64,000 bases of DNA from Catellatospora paridis (GCF_009720365.1 NZ_WBZD01000045.1:1-64000); one strand, 5' to 3'; shown: positions 32,942 to 41,472, counted from the stretch's first letter. The notes: generated by a model from the sequence alone, not told the origin. Numbers and translations are program-made.

Positions 32942-34018
32942 TCAGCTGACCTTGTCCAGCTGGGCGAGCGCCTTGGCCTGCAGCTCCGTCGGCAGGACCG
33001 CGTAGTTCACCTCGGCGGCGATGGCCTTGCCGTCGTTCAGCAGGTACTTGACGAAGGCCTTGACCAGCTCGGCCTTCTTCGGGTCGTCGTACTTCGGCTT
33101 GACCAGCAGGTAGGTCGGCGCGGTGATCGGGTACGAGGTCGCACCGGCCGCGTTCAGCGGGTTGAAGGTCAGGTCTTCCTTGACCTCGGCACCGGCGAGC
33201 GCCGCAGTGGCACCCTCCAGCGTCGGGAGCACGAACTGACCGTCCTTGTTCTTGATCGCGGCGAACGGCAGACCGGAGTCCTTCGCGTCGCTCAGGTCGA
33301 CGTAGCCGATACCGCCGTCAGCGGCCTTGATCAGCTGCGCCACACCGGTGTTCTTGGCACCGGCCTGGGTGTCGGCCGGCCACGCGACGGTGTCGCCGCT
33401 GCCCAGCTTCCAGTCGCTGGGCGCAGCGGCGGCCAGGTACTTGGTGAAGTTGTTGGTGGTGCCCGAGCCGTCCGAGCGGTGCGCCACGGAGATGGCGGTG
33501 GCCGGCAGGGTCACGCCCGGGTTGTCGGCGGCGATCTCCGGCGCGTTCCAGGTCTTGATGGTGCGCTGGAAGATCTTGGCCAGGGTGACCGGGCTCAGCT
33601 GCAGCTTGTCGACACCCTTGAGGTTGTACGACACGGTGATCGGCGCGGCGACGGTCGGGATGTAGAGGTAGGAACCGGCGGGAACGCCGTCGGTGTCCTT
33701 GACCGTGCTGTCCGTGCCGGCGAAGTCGACCAGGCCGGAGCCGTACTCCTTCTTGCCGGCGCCCGAACCGATCGAGTTGTAGGTCACCTTGAAGTTCGGG
33801 GCGGCATCCTTCAGGGAGAGGATGACCTCCTGGTAGTAGGTGTTCGGGAAGCTCGCACCCGACGCCTTCAGTTCACCAGTGATGGAGGCCAGACCGCCGG
33901 CGTCGGCGCTGGCGGAGGGGTCGGTGCCCGGGTCGCCCTTCGAGGAGCAACCAGCAAGAGCAAGCGCCGCGACCGCGACGCCTGCAAAGACGCGCCGAGA
34001 GAGCACGTTACGGTTCAC
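32942..34018 (-). CDS. pstS: Phosphate-binding lipoprotein PstS
   Basis: 358 residues from GTG 34018, with AGGAAGG about 10 nt upstream. Signal peptide with lipobox LALAGC, so it is a lipoprotein. The binding-protein core shows LKASGASFPNTYYQEV, YNSIGSGAGKKEYGSGLVDFAGTD (phosphate-binding residues) and SDGSGTTNNFTKYL. It binds phosphate outside the membrane and hands it to PstCA. A PHO-type box lies upstream at 34105-34126. Confidence 0.97.
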   Translation of the reverse strand: MNRNVLSRRVFAGVAVAALALAGCSSKGDPGTDPSASADAGGLASITGELKASGASFPNTYYQEVILSLKDAAPNFKVTYNSIGSGAGKKEYGSGLVDFAGTDSTVKDTDGVPAGSYLYIPTVAAPITVSYNLKGVDKLQLSPVTLAKIFQRTIKTWNAPEIAADNPGVTLPATAISVAHRSDGSGTTNNFTKYLAAAAPSDWKLGSGDTVAWPADTQAGAKNTGVAQLIKAADGGIGYVDLSDAKDSGLPFAAIKNKDGQFVLPTLEGATAALAGAEVKEDLTFNPLNAAGATSYPITAPTYLLVKPKYDDPKKAELVKAFVKYLLNDGKAIAAEVNYAVLPTELQAKALAQLDKVS

Positions 34019-34104
34019 TTCAGGGGTGCCTTCCTAGTCAGGGATAACAGACCGTCACCGGCCTGACCCCGACATTGCACGGCTGAGGTAGCCGGTTCTC
34101 CCGT

Positions 34105-34126
34105 CTCAGGTGAACGCAGGGTGAAC
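34105..34126 (-). promoter_or_regulatory. PHO box upstream of pstS
   Basis: On the minus strand, GTTCACCCTGC and GTTCACCTGAG are two adjacent 11-nt direct repeats, matching the G(G/T)TCAYYYR-type unit bound by PhoP in Streptomyces. It lies 87-108 bp before the pstS start. Confidence 0.8.
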
Positions 34127-34185
34127 AGGCAAAACAGGACCGGTGACTGCTCCCTCAGCAAGATGTGGCCGGGAAGTGAACGCGA

Positions 34186-35751
34186 TCACACCGCGCCGTC
34201 GAGGTCGGCCAGCGACAGCTCGCCGACCGAGGCCACCGTCGCCACCAGCGCGAGGCTGCCGTCACGTACGTCCCACACCAGCACCCGCTGGTTCACCCCG
34301 GGCGTGGCGCCCGACCCGCCCGCGCAGCGCAGCAGCACCCGCCGCCGGTCCAGCCAGCCGAGCAGCGTCACGGCGCCGGTCACGTCGGCGTCGGCCGCCA
34401 GCATCCGCCGCACCCCGGCCGCGGCGGGATCCAGCACGACCACCGCCGCCCCGGGCCGCCAGTCCGGCCGCACGGGCAGCCCCGTCGGCTCGCACATCCG
34501 CGCGACCAGGTCTCCGCCCACGACCGCGAACCCGGGGCCGACGAACTGACCCAGCCGCCCCGCGCTAGGCCCGGTCACCGCGACCGTGCCCTCGCTGTGG
34601 TTGCGCCCGTCGAACTCCCAGCTGCGCACCCGCGGCGGCGCCGTGATCGGGTCCCCGGCCGAGAGCAGCTCCAGCACCGTCGACGGCACGTCGGCACCGG
34701 CCGCGCGGCGGGGCGCGACCGCGTCGCGTCCCCCCACGGGCACCGCCAGCAGCCGGCCGGTGGTGACCTCGAGCAGCTGGTCGACCGCGACCAGCAGGTG
34801 CCGCGGCCCGAGCCAGACGACGACGGGCGACTGCGGCACGACGTCGTACCGCCGCGCCCGGCCGGTGGCCGACTCGACCACCCACAGCTCGTCCGCCGTG
34901 ACCACCGCCGTACGTGTGCCGTCCGGGGCCAGCGCTCCCGGCGACAGCAGCGCGGCGGCCTCCGCCGGGAGCTTGTCGACCCTGCGCCAGCCGCCGTCCT
35001 CGCCCAGCACCAGTAGCGGGCCGGTGGCGGCCGCACCCGTGGCGGCGTCGAGCACGGCGAGCGCCCGCGGCGTCGGCCGTGCGCTCAGGGTGGGCAGCCG
35101 CGCCGGATCACCGGGCGCGAGCTCTCGCGGCAGCTTCGCCACCAGCGCCACGGGCAGCGCGAGCTGCCGCGCCACCGGTGGCACCTCGTCCACCCCGTCC
35201 AGCCCGGCCGGGCCGGTGGGCAGGGCGGGCAGCGGCCGCAGGCCCTCCTCGCCCCCGGCGGTGAACGCCCTGATCCCGGTCGCGCCCAGCGCCGCCGCAC
35301 CGATGGCGCCGGCGATCAGCAACCGGCGGCGGGTGGTGGCCCGGCCGCGCCGCCACAGCGCGGCCGCCTCCTCCTCGGCGGTCGGCGGCAGCGCGCGGCC
35401 GGGGCGGCGGGCAGGTGGAATGCGGTCCAGGTCCAGCCGGACGCGATGCTGCGGCATGGCGTCGGCGACCTCCCGCCCGAAAAGCCGCAGCAGGAGCCGG
35501 TCGGCGGCCGCACCGGGCGGGGCGTGGTGCTCCGCGTCGTTGCCGCGCATCCGCGACCAGCGCATCGCGACCAGGCCGAGCAGTTCCCGGGCCAGCGCGG
35601 CGGCCTGCGCGTCGTCGCCGGTGAGCTGCCGGGCGGCGTGCTCCAGCGGCGGCAGGCGGCGGGCCACCCAGTCGGTGAAGTCGGCGGGAGCAGCGGCCGG
35701 GCTCGCCGGCTCCCGCTGCGACAGCACGTCGGGCGGCTCCTGCTCCATCAC
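34186..35751 (-). CDS. Membrane-anchored protein, possibly beta-propeller ectodomain
   Basis: 521 residues. An N-terminal helical cytoplasmic part of about 145 residues (FTDWVARRLPPLEHAARQLT, then LLRLFGREVADAMPQHRVRL) is followed by one transmembrane helix (LLIAGAIGAAALGATGIRAF). The extracytoplasmic part of about 350 residues has repeated short strand blocks (VLDAATGAAATGPLLVLG, ELWVVESATGRARRYDVV, VLVWDVRDGSLALVATV) like WD or YncE propellers. The layout recalls an anti-sigma factor with a sensing propeller, but no partner sigma factor is adjacent. The family is not recognised. The gap to pstS holds only the PHO box. Confidence 0.75.
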   Translation of the reverse strand: MMEQEPPDVLSQREPASPAAAPADFTDWVARRLPPLEHAARQLTGDDAQAAALARELLGLVAMRWSRMRGNDAEHHAPPGAAADRLLLRLFGREVADAMPQHRVRLDLDRIPPARRPGRALPPTAEEEAAALWRRGRATTRRRLLIAGAIGAAALGATGIRAFTAGGEEGLRPLPALPTGPAGLDGVDEVPPVARQLALPVALVAKLPRELAPGDPARLPTLSARPTPRALAVLDAATGAAATGPLLVLGEDGGWRRVDKLPAEAAALLSPGALAPDGTRTAVVTADELWVVESATGRARRYDVVPQSPVVVWLGPRHLLVAVDQLLEVTTGRLLAVPVGGRDAVAPRRAAGADVPSTVLELLSAGDPITAPPRVRSWEFDGRNHSEGTVAVTGPSAGRLGQFVGPGFAVVGGDLVARMCEPTGLPVRPDWRPGAAVVVLDPAAAGVRRMLAADADVTGAVTLLGWLDRRRVLLRCAGGSGATPGVNQRVLVWDVRDGSLALVATVASVGELSLADLDGAV

Positions 35752-35826
35752 GCTCCGCCTTCCGCCGCCGTCACCCGCGCATCCCTTAGATGGTGATGGA
35801 TCTCACAGGATTGCGGAAGAGGTCGT

Positions 35827-36768
35827 TCAGGTGCGCTGGAAGAGCACGTCCGTGGACCACCGGGCGAAGCCCAGTCGCTGGTAGAGGGCGGTCGCGGCGG
35901 TGTTGGACTCGTCGACGTACAGCATCACCTGGTCGAGCCCCTGTGCCCGCAGGTGGCGCAGCCCCGCCGCGGTCAGCGCGCGGCCCAGGCCGGAACCGTG
36001 CGCGGCCGGGTCGACACCGAGCACGTACACCTCGCCGATCGGGTCGTGGTGGTGCGCGTCTTCGGCGTCGCGGCGCAGCTCACCGTGCACCTTGGTCCAG
36101 TGGAACCCGGCCAGCACGCCGTCGCGCTCGGCCAGCAGGAAACCCGCCGGGTCGAACCACGGCTCGGCCATCCGCACGTGCAGGTCGCGCAGGGTCCACC
36201 GGCCCTGCTCCGGGTGGTCGGCGAAGGCGCGGGCGTTGAGCGCCAGCCAGGGTTCGTCGTCCTCGCCCGGCCGGAACGGGCGCAGCACCACGCCCGTGGG
36301 CAGGTCGGGCTGCGGCACCTCGGCGAACAGCGAGCGCCGCATCTGCCACAGCACCCGGGCCCGGCGGAAGCCCAGCGACAGCGCCAGCGCGCTCGCCGAC
36401 GGGTGGTCGCCGTGCGCCCAGAGCCGCAGCCGGCCGGCCGGATCGGCCTCGGCGGCCGCCTCGATGGCCGCCTTCACCAGGGCCCGGCCCAGGCCGTGGC
36501 GGCGGCGCAGCGGATGCACGACCAGCTCCGCGGCGGGCCCGTCCACGGCGTCGGTGGTGTCGACATGGGCGTAGCCGGCGAGTTCGCCGTCGGGGGTGCG
36601 GGCGATGAGGTGCACCGCGGGAACGTCGCCGCCGTGCCGCAGGTGCAGCACCGTGTGCTCGGACAGCGGGTACGCGCCGTCGGTGTCCCCCGCCGCGCGT
36701 GCCAGTTCGACCACTGCGGATACGTCGTCCGGCGTGAGCCGGTCGCGCCGCTCGGCATACCCGATCAT
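35827..36768 (-). CDS. mshD: Mycothiol synthase MshD
   Basis: 313 residues from ATG 36768, with TACGCT 6 nt upstream; a much longer open frame through to 37086 has no support. Two tandem GNAT domains: the first with AELVVHPLRRRHGLGRALV (motif A), the second with VYVLGVDPAAHGSGLGRALT, and the C-terminal LYVDESNTAATALYQRLGF. MshD acetylates Cys-GlcN-Ins with acetyl-CoA, the last step of mycothiol synthesis. In mycobacteria Rv0819 mshD also lies between the GlnR-like gene and pst genes. Confidence 0.96.
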   Translation of the reverse strand: MIGYAERRDRLTPDDVSAVVELARAAGDTDGAYPLSEHTVLHLRHGGDVPAVHLIARTPDGELAGYAHVDTTDAVDGPAAELVVHPLRRRHGLGRALVKAAIEAAAEADPAGRLRLWAHGDHPSASALALSLGFRRARVLWQMRRSLFAEVPQPDLPTGVVLRPFRPGEDDEPWLALNARAFADHPEQGRWTLRDLHVRMAEPWFDPAGFLLAERDGVLAGFHWTKVHGELRRDAEDAHHHDPIGEVYVLGVDPAAHGSGLGRALTAAGLRHLRAQGLDQVMLYVDESNTAATALYQRLGFARWSTDVLFQRT

Positions 36769-36823
36769 GGCGTCAGCGTAGCCGGAGTCGATGAAATCGC
36801 TTCGCGTCGCACTGTGAAACGAG

Positions 36824-36853
36824 TCGCGCCCGTGGCGGCTGCCACGGGCGCGA
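36824..36853 (-). terminator. Hairpin after glnR
   Basis: TCGCGCCCGTGGC (36824-36836) and GCCACGGGCGCGA (36841-36853) form a perfect 13-bp stem with a 4-nt loop, 20 nt after the glnR stop. Confidence 0.85.
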
Positions 36854-36872
36854 ATGTCGAAAACCGGTCGGG

Positions 36873-37619
36873 TCAGGCAGCGGGCAGGTCGGCGAGCAGC
36901 TGCTCGGCGGCGTCGCTGAGCGAGTCGCGTTCGGCCAGCTGCGGGCGCGACGACGGGAGCACGAACTTGTAGCCGACCTGGCGCACGGTGCCGATCATGG
37001 CTTCGTACTCGGAGCCGAGCTTGGCGCGCAGGCGCCGCACGTGCACGTCCACGGTGCGGGTGCCGCCGAAGTAGTCGTAGCCCCACACCTCGCGCAGCAG
37101 CTGGTCGCGGGTGAACACCCGGCCCGGGTGCTGGGCCAGGAACTTCAGCAGCTCGAACTCCTTGTAGGTGAGGTCGAGCGGGCGTCCCTTGAGCTTCGCC
37201 GCGTACGTGTCGGGGTCGATGGTCAGCTCGCCGCCGCGGATGAGGCCGCCGGCGGCGGCGGTCGCGGAGTTGAGGCGGCCGACGGCCAGGCGCAGCCGCG
37301 CCTCGACCTCGGCGGGACCGGCCGCGGCGAGGATGACGTCGTCGACGCCCCAGTCCGCGTTGATCGCGACCAGGCCGGCCTCGGTGACCACCGCGATCAG
37401 CGGCACGCCGATGCCGGTCGCGTGCAGCATCCGGCAGGTGGCCCGGGCCTCGGAGAGTTCGGTACGCGCGTCGACCAGGACCGCGTCGGGGCTGGGGGCC
37501 GACACCAGGGTGCGCACGTCGCGGGGAGCGGTGCGCACGGTGTGCGGGAGCAGGTCGAGCGCGGGGAGCACGGCGGAAGGTTCACCGGCACGTGCGGTCA
37601 CCAGGAGCAGGATTTCCAC
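36873..37619 (-). CDS. glnR: GlnR-type orphan OmpR-family regulator
   Basis: 248 residues from GTG 37619 with GGAGG 6 nt upstream; a longer open frame to 37739 has no start signal. The receiver domain is the divergent GlnR kind ([37 protein letters not shown]). The winged-helix domain is highly conserved ([52 protein letters not shown]). In Streptomyces and mycobacteria GlnR is an orphan regulator of nitrogen genes. No sensor kinase is adjacent, as expected. Confidence 0.95.
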   Translation of the reverse strand: MEILLLVTARAGEPSAVLPALDLLPHTVRTAPRDVRTLVSAPSPDAVLVDARTELSEARATCRMLHATGIGVPLIAVVTEAGLVAINADWGVDDVILAAAGPAEVEARLRLAVGRLNSATAAAGGLIRGGELTIDPDTYAAKLKGRPLDLTYKEFELLKFLAQHPGRVFTRDQLLREVWGYDYFGGTRTVDVHVRRLRAKLGSEYEAMIGTVRQVGYKFVLPSSRPQLAERDSLSDAAEQLLADLPAA

Positions 37620-37722
37620 GGATCGCCTCCGTCCTCGCGGCAAAGGGCCGCGCGAGCAGCACATGGGGGGCGTGGCTGGCCTCACGTCGGTCCCGGCGTC
37701 GCTGACGGGCGGGTAAAGCATG

Positions 37723-37728
37723 AGCATA
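37723..37728 (-). promoter_or_regulatory. Possible -10 box for glnR
   Basis: Minus-strand TATGCT lies in the AT-rich part of the 280-bp divergent gap 37620-37899. It would give a leader of about 100 nt. The rest of the gap holds no repeat that I recognise. Confidence 0.3.
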
Positions 37729-37899
37729 GTCGAGTACATAAGAAATACCAGGACCTCATGCGTTTGTCACTCACCGCCCGTGATCGCGAGGCAATGTTTC
37801 GGTCATCTTTCGCGCGTGTTTCGTGCGCCGCGCCCACGTCCGGAAGGTTCCCACCCCGGTGAGGTGCGCTCTTGGGGGGTGAGGTGGCACGATCGTTGC

Positions 37900-39000
37900 G
37901 TGCTCGGTTCCCCTCCCGACGACAGCGTCCGTAATCGCAGGTCATCCGGCCCCCAGTTCGACGGGCCGCACCGGCCCGGCCCTGGCCCGGCCGGCCGTGG
38001 CCCTGCGCCCGTTCCCGTGCCCGCGAGCCGCGGCGCGGCCGAACGCGGCGCCGAGCCCGGCCCGCGTTCCCGGCGCGACGAGGCGGTGAAGAGCAAGGAC
38101 CGGCGGCGCGCCCGCGGCGGCGACGAACCCGAGCCCGAGGGCGAGGACGGCCCCCCGGTCGAGATCGTCCCGGTGCGGCGGCTGCTGTCGGCGGCCGTGG
38201 CCGGCTTCGCGCTGCTGCTCGGTGTCGGCCTGGTGATGGGCGCGCAGACCGCCGGCGTGGGCACGGGCCGCATCCCGTACGCCGTGGTGATCCTCGGCGC
38301 CCAGCTGCTCTACGTCTTCGCCACCACCATGGCCATCCGCCCGCCCGGGGTGAAGGTCGTCGCCGTCGTCGGCGTGGTGGCGGCGATCAGCGCCGACGTC
38401 GTCGCGATCACGAGCGACGTGGCCTCGGTGGGCCCGCTCGGCCTCATCGCGGCGGGTGGCCTGGTCGCGGGCGCGGTCGGCCAGATGGTGCGCTACGAGG
38501 GCCGGGTGCGCGTCTCCGAGTCGCTCGGCTCGACGGTGGTCATCGTGCTCGGCGTGGTCTCGTTCGCCACGCTCATTGTTTTGACCCGCCTCCCGGCGGG
38601 CACACAGGCCATTGTGGTCTGTCTCATCGCCAGCGGCATCGCCTTGAGCGTCGCCCGGCTCACCGACGTCTTCGCGCCGTATCCGCGCCTGGCCGACCAG
38701 GTCCCGCGCGGCTCGGCGGGCATCGTGATCGGCGCGATGCTCGGCACCGGCGTGGCCGCCGTCATCGGCCGCTACCTCGTGCCGTTCACGCCCAGCCAGG
38801 CAGCGATCATCGGCATGGCCGCGGCCGGTGCCGCCGTGCTCGCCGACCTCACCATCGGCTTCGCCGAAGCGGGGCGGGAACTGGCCGGCGAGGCGCCGAC
38901 GATGTGGCTGGCCCGGCACATGCAGGGCCCGCTGGCCGGCTTCGCGCTGGCCGCGCCGGTCGCCTACGTGATCAGCGTGTTCTTCCTGGTGCCCGCATGA
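37900..39000 (+). CDS. Polytopic membrane protein with disordered charged N-terminus
   Basis: 366 residues from GTG 37900; GAGGTGG lies upstream, and CACGAT 6 nt upstream could also make it leaderless. Residues 1-90 are a Pro/Arg/Glu-rich disordered head. The rest has about eight hydrophobic helices (RLLSAAVAGFALLLGVGLVM, YAVVILGAQLLYVFATTMA and others), with no transport motif that I recognise. Conserved in position next to lmeA in related genomes. It overlaps the LmeA gene by 4 bp (ATGA). Confidence 0.8.
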   Translation: MLGSPPDDSVRNRRSSGPQFDGPHRPGPGPAGRGPAPVPVPASRGAAERGAEPGPRSRRDEAVKSKDRRRARGGDEPEPEGEDGPPVEIVPVRRLLSAAVAGFALLLGVGLVMGAQTAGVGTGRIPYAVVILGAQLLYVFATTMAIRPPGVKVVAVVGVVAAISADVVAITSDVASVGPLGLIAAGGLVAGAVGQMVRYEGRVRVSESLGSTVVIVLGVVSFATLIVLTRLPAGTQAIVVCLIASGIALSVARLTDVFAPYPRLADQVPRGSAGIVIGAMLGTGVAAVIGRYLVPFTPSQAAIIGMAAAGAAVLADLTIGFAEAGRELAGEAPTMWLARHMQGPLAGFALAAPVAYVISVFFLVPA

Positions 39001-39704
39001 GGAAGTTCCTCACGGTCACCGCGGTGGTGCTCGTCGCCCTGGGGTTGCTGGTCGCGGTCGCCGACCGGGTCGGCGCGCACTACGCGGAACGTGAGATCGC
39101 CGCGCGGGTCTCCGCGCGGATGCAGGAGCAGGGCATCACCTCGACCCCACCCGAGGTGGAGATCCAGGGCTTCCCCTTCCTGACCCAGGTCGCGGCCGGT
39201 CGGTACACCCAGATCGACATCACCATGCGCGACCTCAAGGGCGGCACACTGCCCCTGCCGCTGCTCAGCGTGGCGGCGCAGGACGTCGAGGCGCCGCTGT
39301 CACAGCTCATGGACGGCACCGCGCGGCCGGTCGCGGCCCGGGTCGACGGCACCGCCACCGTGTCGTACGCCAGCCTGGTCGAGGCCAGCGGCCTGACCGG
39401 GATCACCCTGAGCTCGGCCGGGCCGGACACGGTCCGGGTCAGCGGCAAGGTGCCGATCATCGGAGAGGTCACCGGCACCGCCGAGGTCACCGTCGTGGAC
39501 GGCGGCCGGGTGCGGCTGCGCGCCACCTCGCTCAAGGGCGCCGCCGGCTCGGTCAGCCAGGCGATCATCGACGCCTACAAGGACCGCCTCGCGGTCACGT
39601 TGTCCCTGCCCAAGCTGCCGTTCAACCTCGAACTGAAGGACGTTCAGACGGAGTCCTCCGGCCTGGTCGTGGCGTTCACCGCCAAGGACGTCGAGCTGGC
39701 CTGA
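38997..39704 (+). CDS. LmeA-like (DUF2993) phospholipid-binding protein
   Basis: 235 residues from ATG 38997, inside the stop of the membrane protein gene. N-terminal signal-anchor (VTAVVLVALGLLVAVADRVG), then the DUF2993 domain: VEIQGFPFLTQVAAGRYTQI, LPLPLLSVAAQDVEAPLSQL and LPFNLELKDVQTESSGLVVA. Mycobacterial LmeA (Rv0817c) binds phosphatidylinositol and helps lipomannan maturation; the same neighbourhood (sulfurtransferase, GlnR, mshD) is kept here. Confidence 0.88.
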   Translation: MRKFLTVTAVVLVALGLLVAVADRVGAHYAEREIAARVSARMQEQGITSTPPEVEIQGFPFLTQVAAGRYTQIDITMRDLKGGTLPLPLLSVAAQDVEAPLSQLMDGTARPVAARVDGTATVSYASLVEASGLTGITLSSAGPDTVRVSGKVPIIGEVTGTAEVTVVDGGRVRLRATSLKGAAGSVSQAIIDAYKDRLAVTLSLPKLPFNLELKDVQTESSGLVVAFTAKDVELA

Positions 39705-39711
39705 CGGTCGA

Positions 39712-39747
39712 GTGGATCATCGTCCGCACTCCCGGATGGTGATCCAC
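39712..39747 (+). terminator. Hairpin after the LmeA-like gene
   Basis: GTGGATCATC (39712-39721) pairs with GATGGTGATCCAC (39735-39747) with a small bulge. It lies 8 nt after the stop. A repeated TCCCGGATGGTG string (starting near 39730 and 39752) follows. Confidence 0.55.
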
Positions 39748-39795
39748 CGTTCCCGGATGGTGGACGACACATTCCCGAAATCAGAGCGCTGCTGG

Positions 39796-39801
39796 TAGGG
39801 T
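39796..39801 (+). promoter_or_regulatory. -10 box of the Cys leader transcript
   Basis: TAGGGT, 8 nt before the ATG of the leader peptide, suggests a leaderless mRNA beginning at or next to the start codon. Confidence 0.5.
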
Positions 39802-39809
39802 CACGAACT

Positions 39810-39887
39810 ATGAGTCCGCTGCTTACCAAGCGGCGCGCGGTCGACCTGTGCCGCGTGGCCACGTGCCTGTGTTGCCCCGTCCTCTGA
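39810..39887 (+). CDS. Cys-rich regulatory leader peptide (Ms5788A-like)
   Basis: 25 residues, ATG 39810 to TGA 39887, with Cys at positions 14, 19, 21 and 22. The core VDLCRVATCLCC matches actinobacterial leader peptides called Ms5788A-like. In mycobacteria such leaderless poly-Cys ORFs upstream of cysA2-type genes act as cysteine-responsive attenuators. This copy sits 249 nt before the sulfurtransferase, and a short hairpin follows it. Confidence 0.88.
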   Translation: MSPLLTKRRAVDLCRVATCLCCPVL

Positions 39888-39909
39888 CGGCGGCACAGTT
39901 TGCGCACCT

Positions 39910-39929
39910 CGATCGCGCTTCCGCGATCG
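39910..39929 (+). terminator. Attenuator hairpin after the Cys leader
   Basis: CGATCGCG (39910-39917), loop CTTC, CGCGATCG (39922-39929), followed by TTT. A perfect 8-bp stem 22 nt after the leader stop. Its position fits an attenuator for the sulfurtransferase operon. The remaining gap 39930-40136 shows no other gene. Confidence 0.55.
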
Positions 39930-40136
39930 TTTAGCAGCTCTGTCAACTGACTCGCATCGCCCGCTCATCGCTGAGCCGGCCGCCCCCGCAAGTCAGCCAG
40001 CCGCCGTCGCCCTGTACCCGGTGAACCCCCTGTGGACCCGTACGCGGCGACGTTTTTCTTTCTCCCGCTCGCGCTCCCGGTGGCGTCACCAGCACCAGAC
40101 GTTCATCCATCCAGCCACATCTCAAGGGAGAACTCC

Positions 40137-40985
40137 ATGAGTCGCGAATCCGCCCTCGTCTCGGCCGACTGGGCCGAGAAGAACATCGCCGCACCCGGCG
40201 TCGTGTTCGTCGAGGTCGACGAGGACACCACCGCCTACGACGGTGGCCACATCGCCGGCGCGATCAAGCTGGACTGGCGCACCGACCTGCAGGACCCGGT
40301 GCGCCGTGACTTCGTGAACAAGGAGCAGTTCGAGGCGCTGCTGTCGTCGCGGGGCATCGGCAACGACGACACCGTCGTGCTGTACGGCGGCAACAACAAC
40401 TGGTTCGCCGCGTACGCCTACTGGTACTTCAAGCTCTACGGCCACGGCGACGTGAAGCTGCTCGACGGTGGCCGCAAGAAGTGGGAGCTCGACGCCCGCC
40501 CGCTGTCCAAGGACGCGGTCGAGCGCCCCGCCACCCAGTACGTCGCCCAGGAGCAGGACCTGTCCATCCGCGCCTTCCGCGACGACGTGGTCAAGGCGAT
40601 CGGCGTGCAGAACCTGGTCGACGTGCGCTCGCCCGACGAGTACGCGGGCCGCCTGCTCGCCCCCGCCCACCTGCCGCAGGAGCAGGCGCAGCGGGCCGGC
40701 CACATCCCGACCGCCATCAGCGTGCCGTGGTCCAAGGCCGCGAACGAGGACGGCACCTTCAAGTCCGACAGCGAGCTGGCCGAGCTGTACGCGGCCGCGG
40801 GCATCGACGACAGCAAGGACACCATCGCGTACTGCCGCATCGGCGAGCGCTCCTCGCACACCTGGTTCGTGCTGCAGGAGATCCTCGGTAAGGCGAACGT
40901 GAAGAACTACGACGGATCCTGGACCGAGTACGGCTCGCTGGTCGGCGTGCCGGTGGCACTGGGCGACGAGCCCGGGAAGGCGTGA
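40137..40985 (+). CDS. Thiosulfate sulfurtransferase (two-domain rhodanese, CysA2-like)
   Basis: 282 residues from ATG 40137 with AAGGGAG 6 nt upstream; the longer frame from 40032 is not supported. Two rhodanese domains: an inactive N-terminal one (YDGGHIAGAIKLDWRTDLQD) and a C-terminal one with the catalytic Cys in YCRIGERSSHTWFVLQ. It moves sulfane sulfur from thiosulfate to thiol acceptors. Counterpart of Rv0815c cysA2. It is followed by sseC after 5 nt and controlled by the Cys leader upstream (inference). Confidence 0.95.
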   Translation: MSRESALVSADWAEKNIAAPGVVFVEVDEDTTAYDGGHIAGAIKLDWRTDLQDPVRRDFVNKEQFEALLSSRGIGNDDTVVLYGGNNNWFAAYAYWYFKLYGHGDVKLLDGGRKKWELDARPLSKDAVERPATQYVAQEQDLSIRAFRDDVVKAIGVQNLVDVRSPDEYAGRLLAPAHLPQEQAQRAGHIPTAISVPWSKAANEDGTFKSDSELAELYAAAGIDDSKDTIAYCRIGERSSHTWFVLQEILGKANVKNYDGSWTEYGSLVGVPVALGDEPGKA

Positions 40986-40990
40986 TCACC

Positions 40991-41323
40991 ATGACCGCAC
41001 AGACTGCTTCCACTGTCGCGGCCGGTTGCGCCGCGCCCGACCAGGCCGCCCCGCTGCCGCTCAGCGTCGACCTGGAGAAGGAGACCGTCATCACCGGCAC
41101 CGTGCAGGCCGCCGGCGGTGACCCGGTCGCGGGGGCGTACGTGCGCCTGCTCGACCGCAGCGGCGAGTTCACCGCCGAGGTCGTGACCTCGCCGGCGGGC
41201 CAGTTCCGCTTCTTCGCCGCGCCCGGCACCTGGCAGCTGCGCGCCCTGTCCCGCTTCGGCAACGGCGACGCCACCGTCACCGCCGACCGCGGCGTCAACG
41301 AGGTCTCCCTCGCCGTCGCCTAG
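40991..41323 (+). CDS. sseC: SseC-like DUF1416 protein
   Basis: 110 residues from ATG 40991 with GGAAGG about 10 nt upstream; an in-frame GTG at 40982 overlaps the previous stop but lacks spacing for a ribosome site. TVITGTVQAAGGDPVAGAYV and EVVTSPAGQFRFFAAPGTW are typical of DUF1416, a carboxypeptidase-regulatory-like beta sandwich. It is always paired with the sulfurtransferase (Rv0814c sseC2). Role in sulfur transfer unknown. Confidence 0.93.
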   Translation: MTAQTASTVAAGCAAPDQAAPLPLSVDLEKETVITGTVQAAGGDPVAGAYVRLLDRSGEFTAEVVTSPAGQFRFFAAPGTWQLRALSRFGNGDATVTADRGVNEVSLAVA

Positions 41324-41327
41324 CTTC

Positions 41328-41380
41328 GTAAAGAAGGGCACCTTCTTGACGCATTGCGTTAAGAAGGTGCCCTTCTTTAC
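41328..41380. repeat. AAGAAGG/CCTTCTT palindromic repeat, copy 2
   Basis: GTAAAGAAGGGCACCTTCTT (41328-41347) and its perfect inverted copy (41361-41380) surround a 13-nt spacer. Each arm is also a palindrome (AAGAAGG-GCA-CCTTCTT). It begins 4 nt after the sseC stop. Confidence 0.95.
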
Positions 41381-41472
41381 GCCCGGTGCCGGGTGGGCAG
41401 GGTTTCGGACCGCGGCACCGCACCCTGCCCACCGCGACACGCCCGGCGGCACGCGCGTGGCAGCATGAACGC

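Noticed and set aside
36769-37086. N-terminal extension of MshD
   Set aside because: The sequence has no GNAT similarity and overlaps glnR; ATG 36768 has a leaderless start box.
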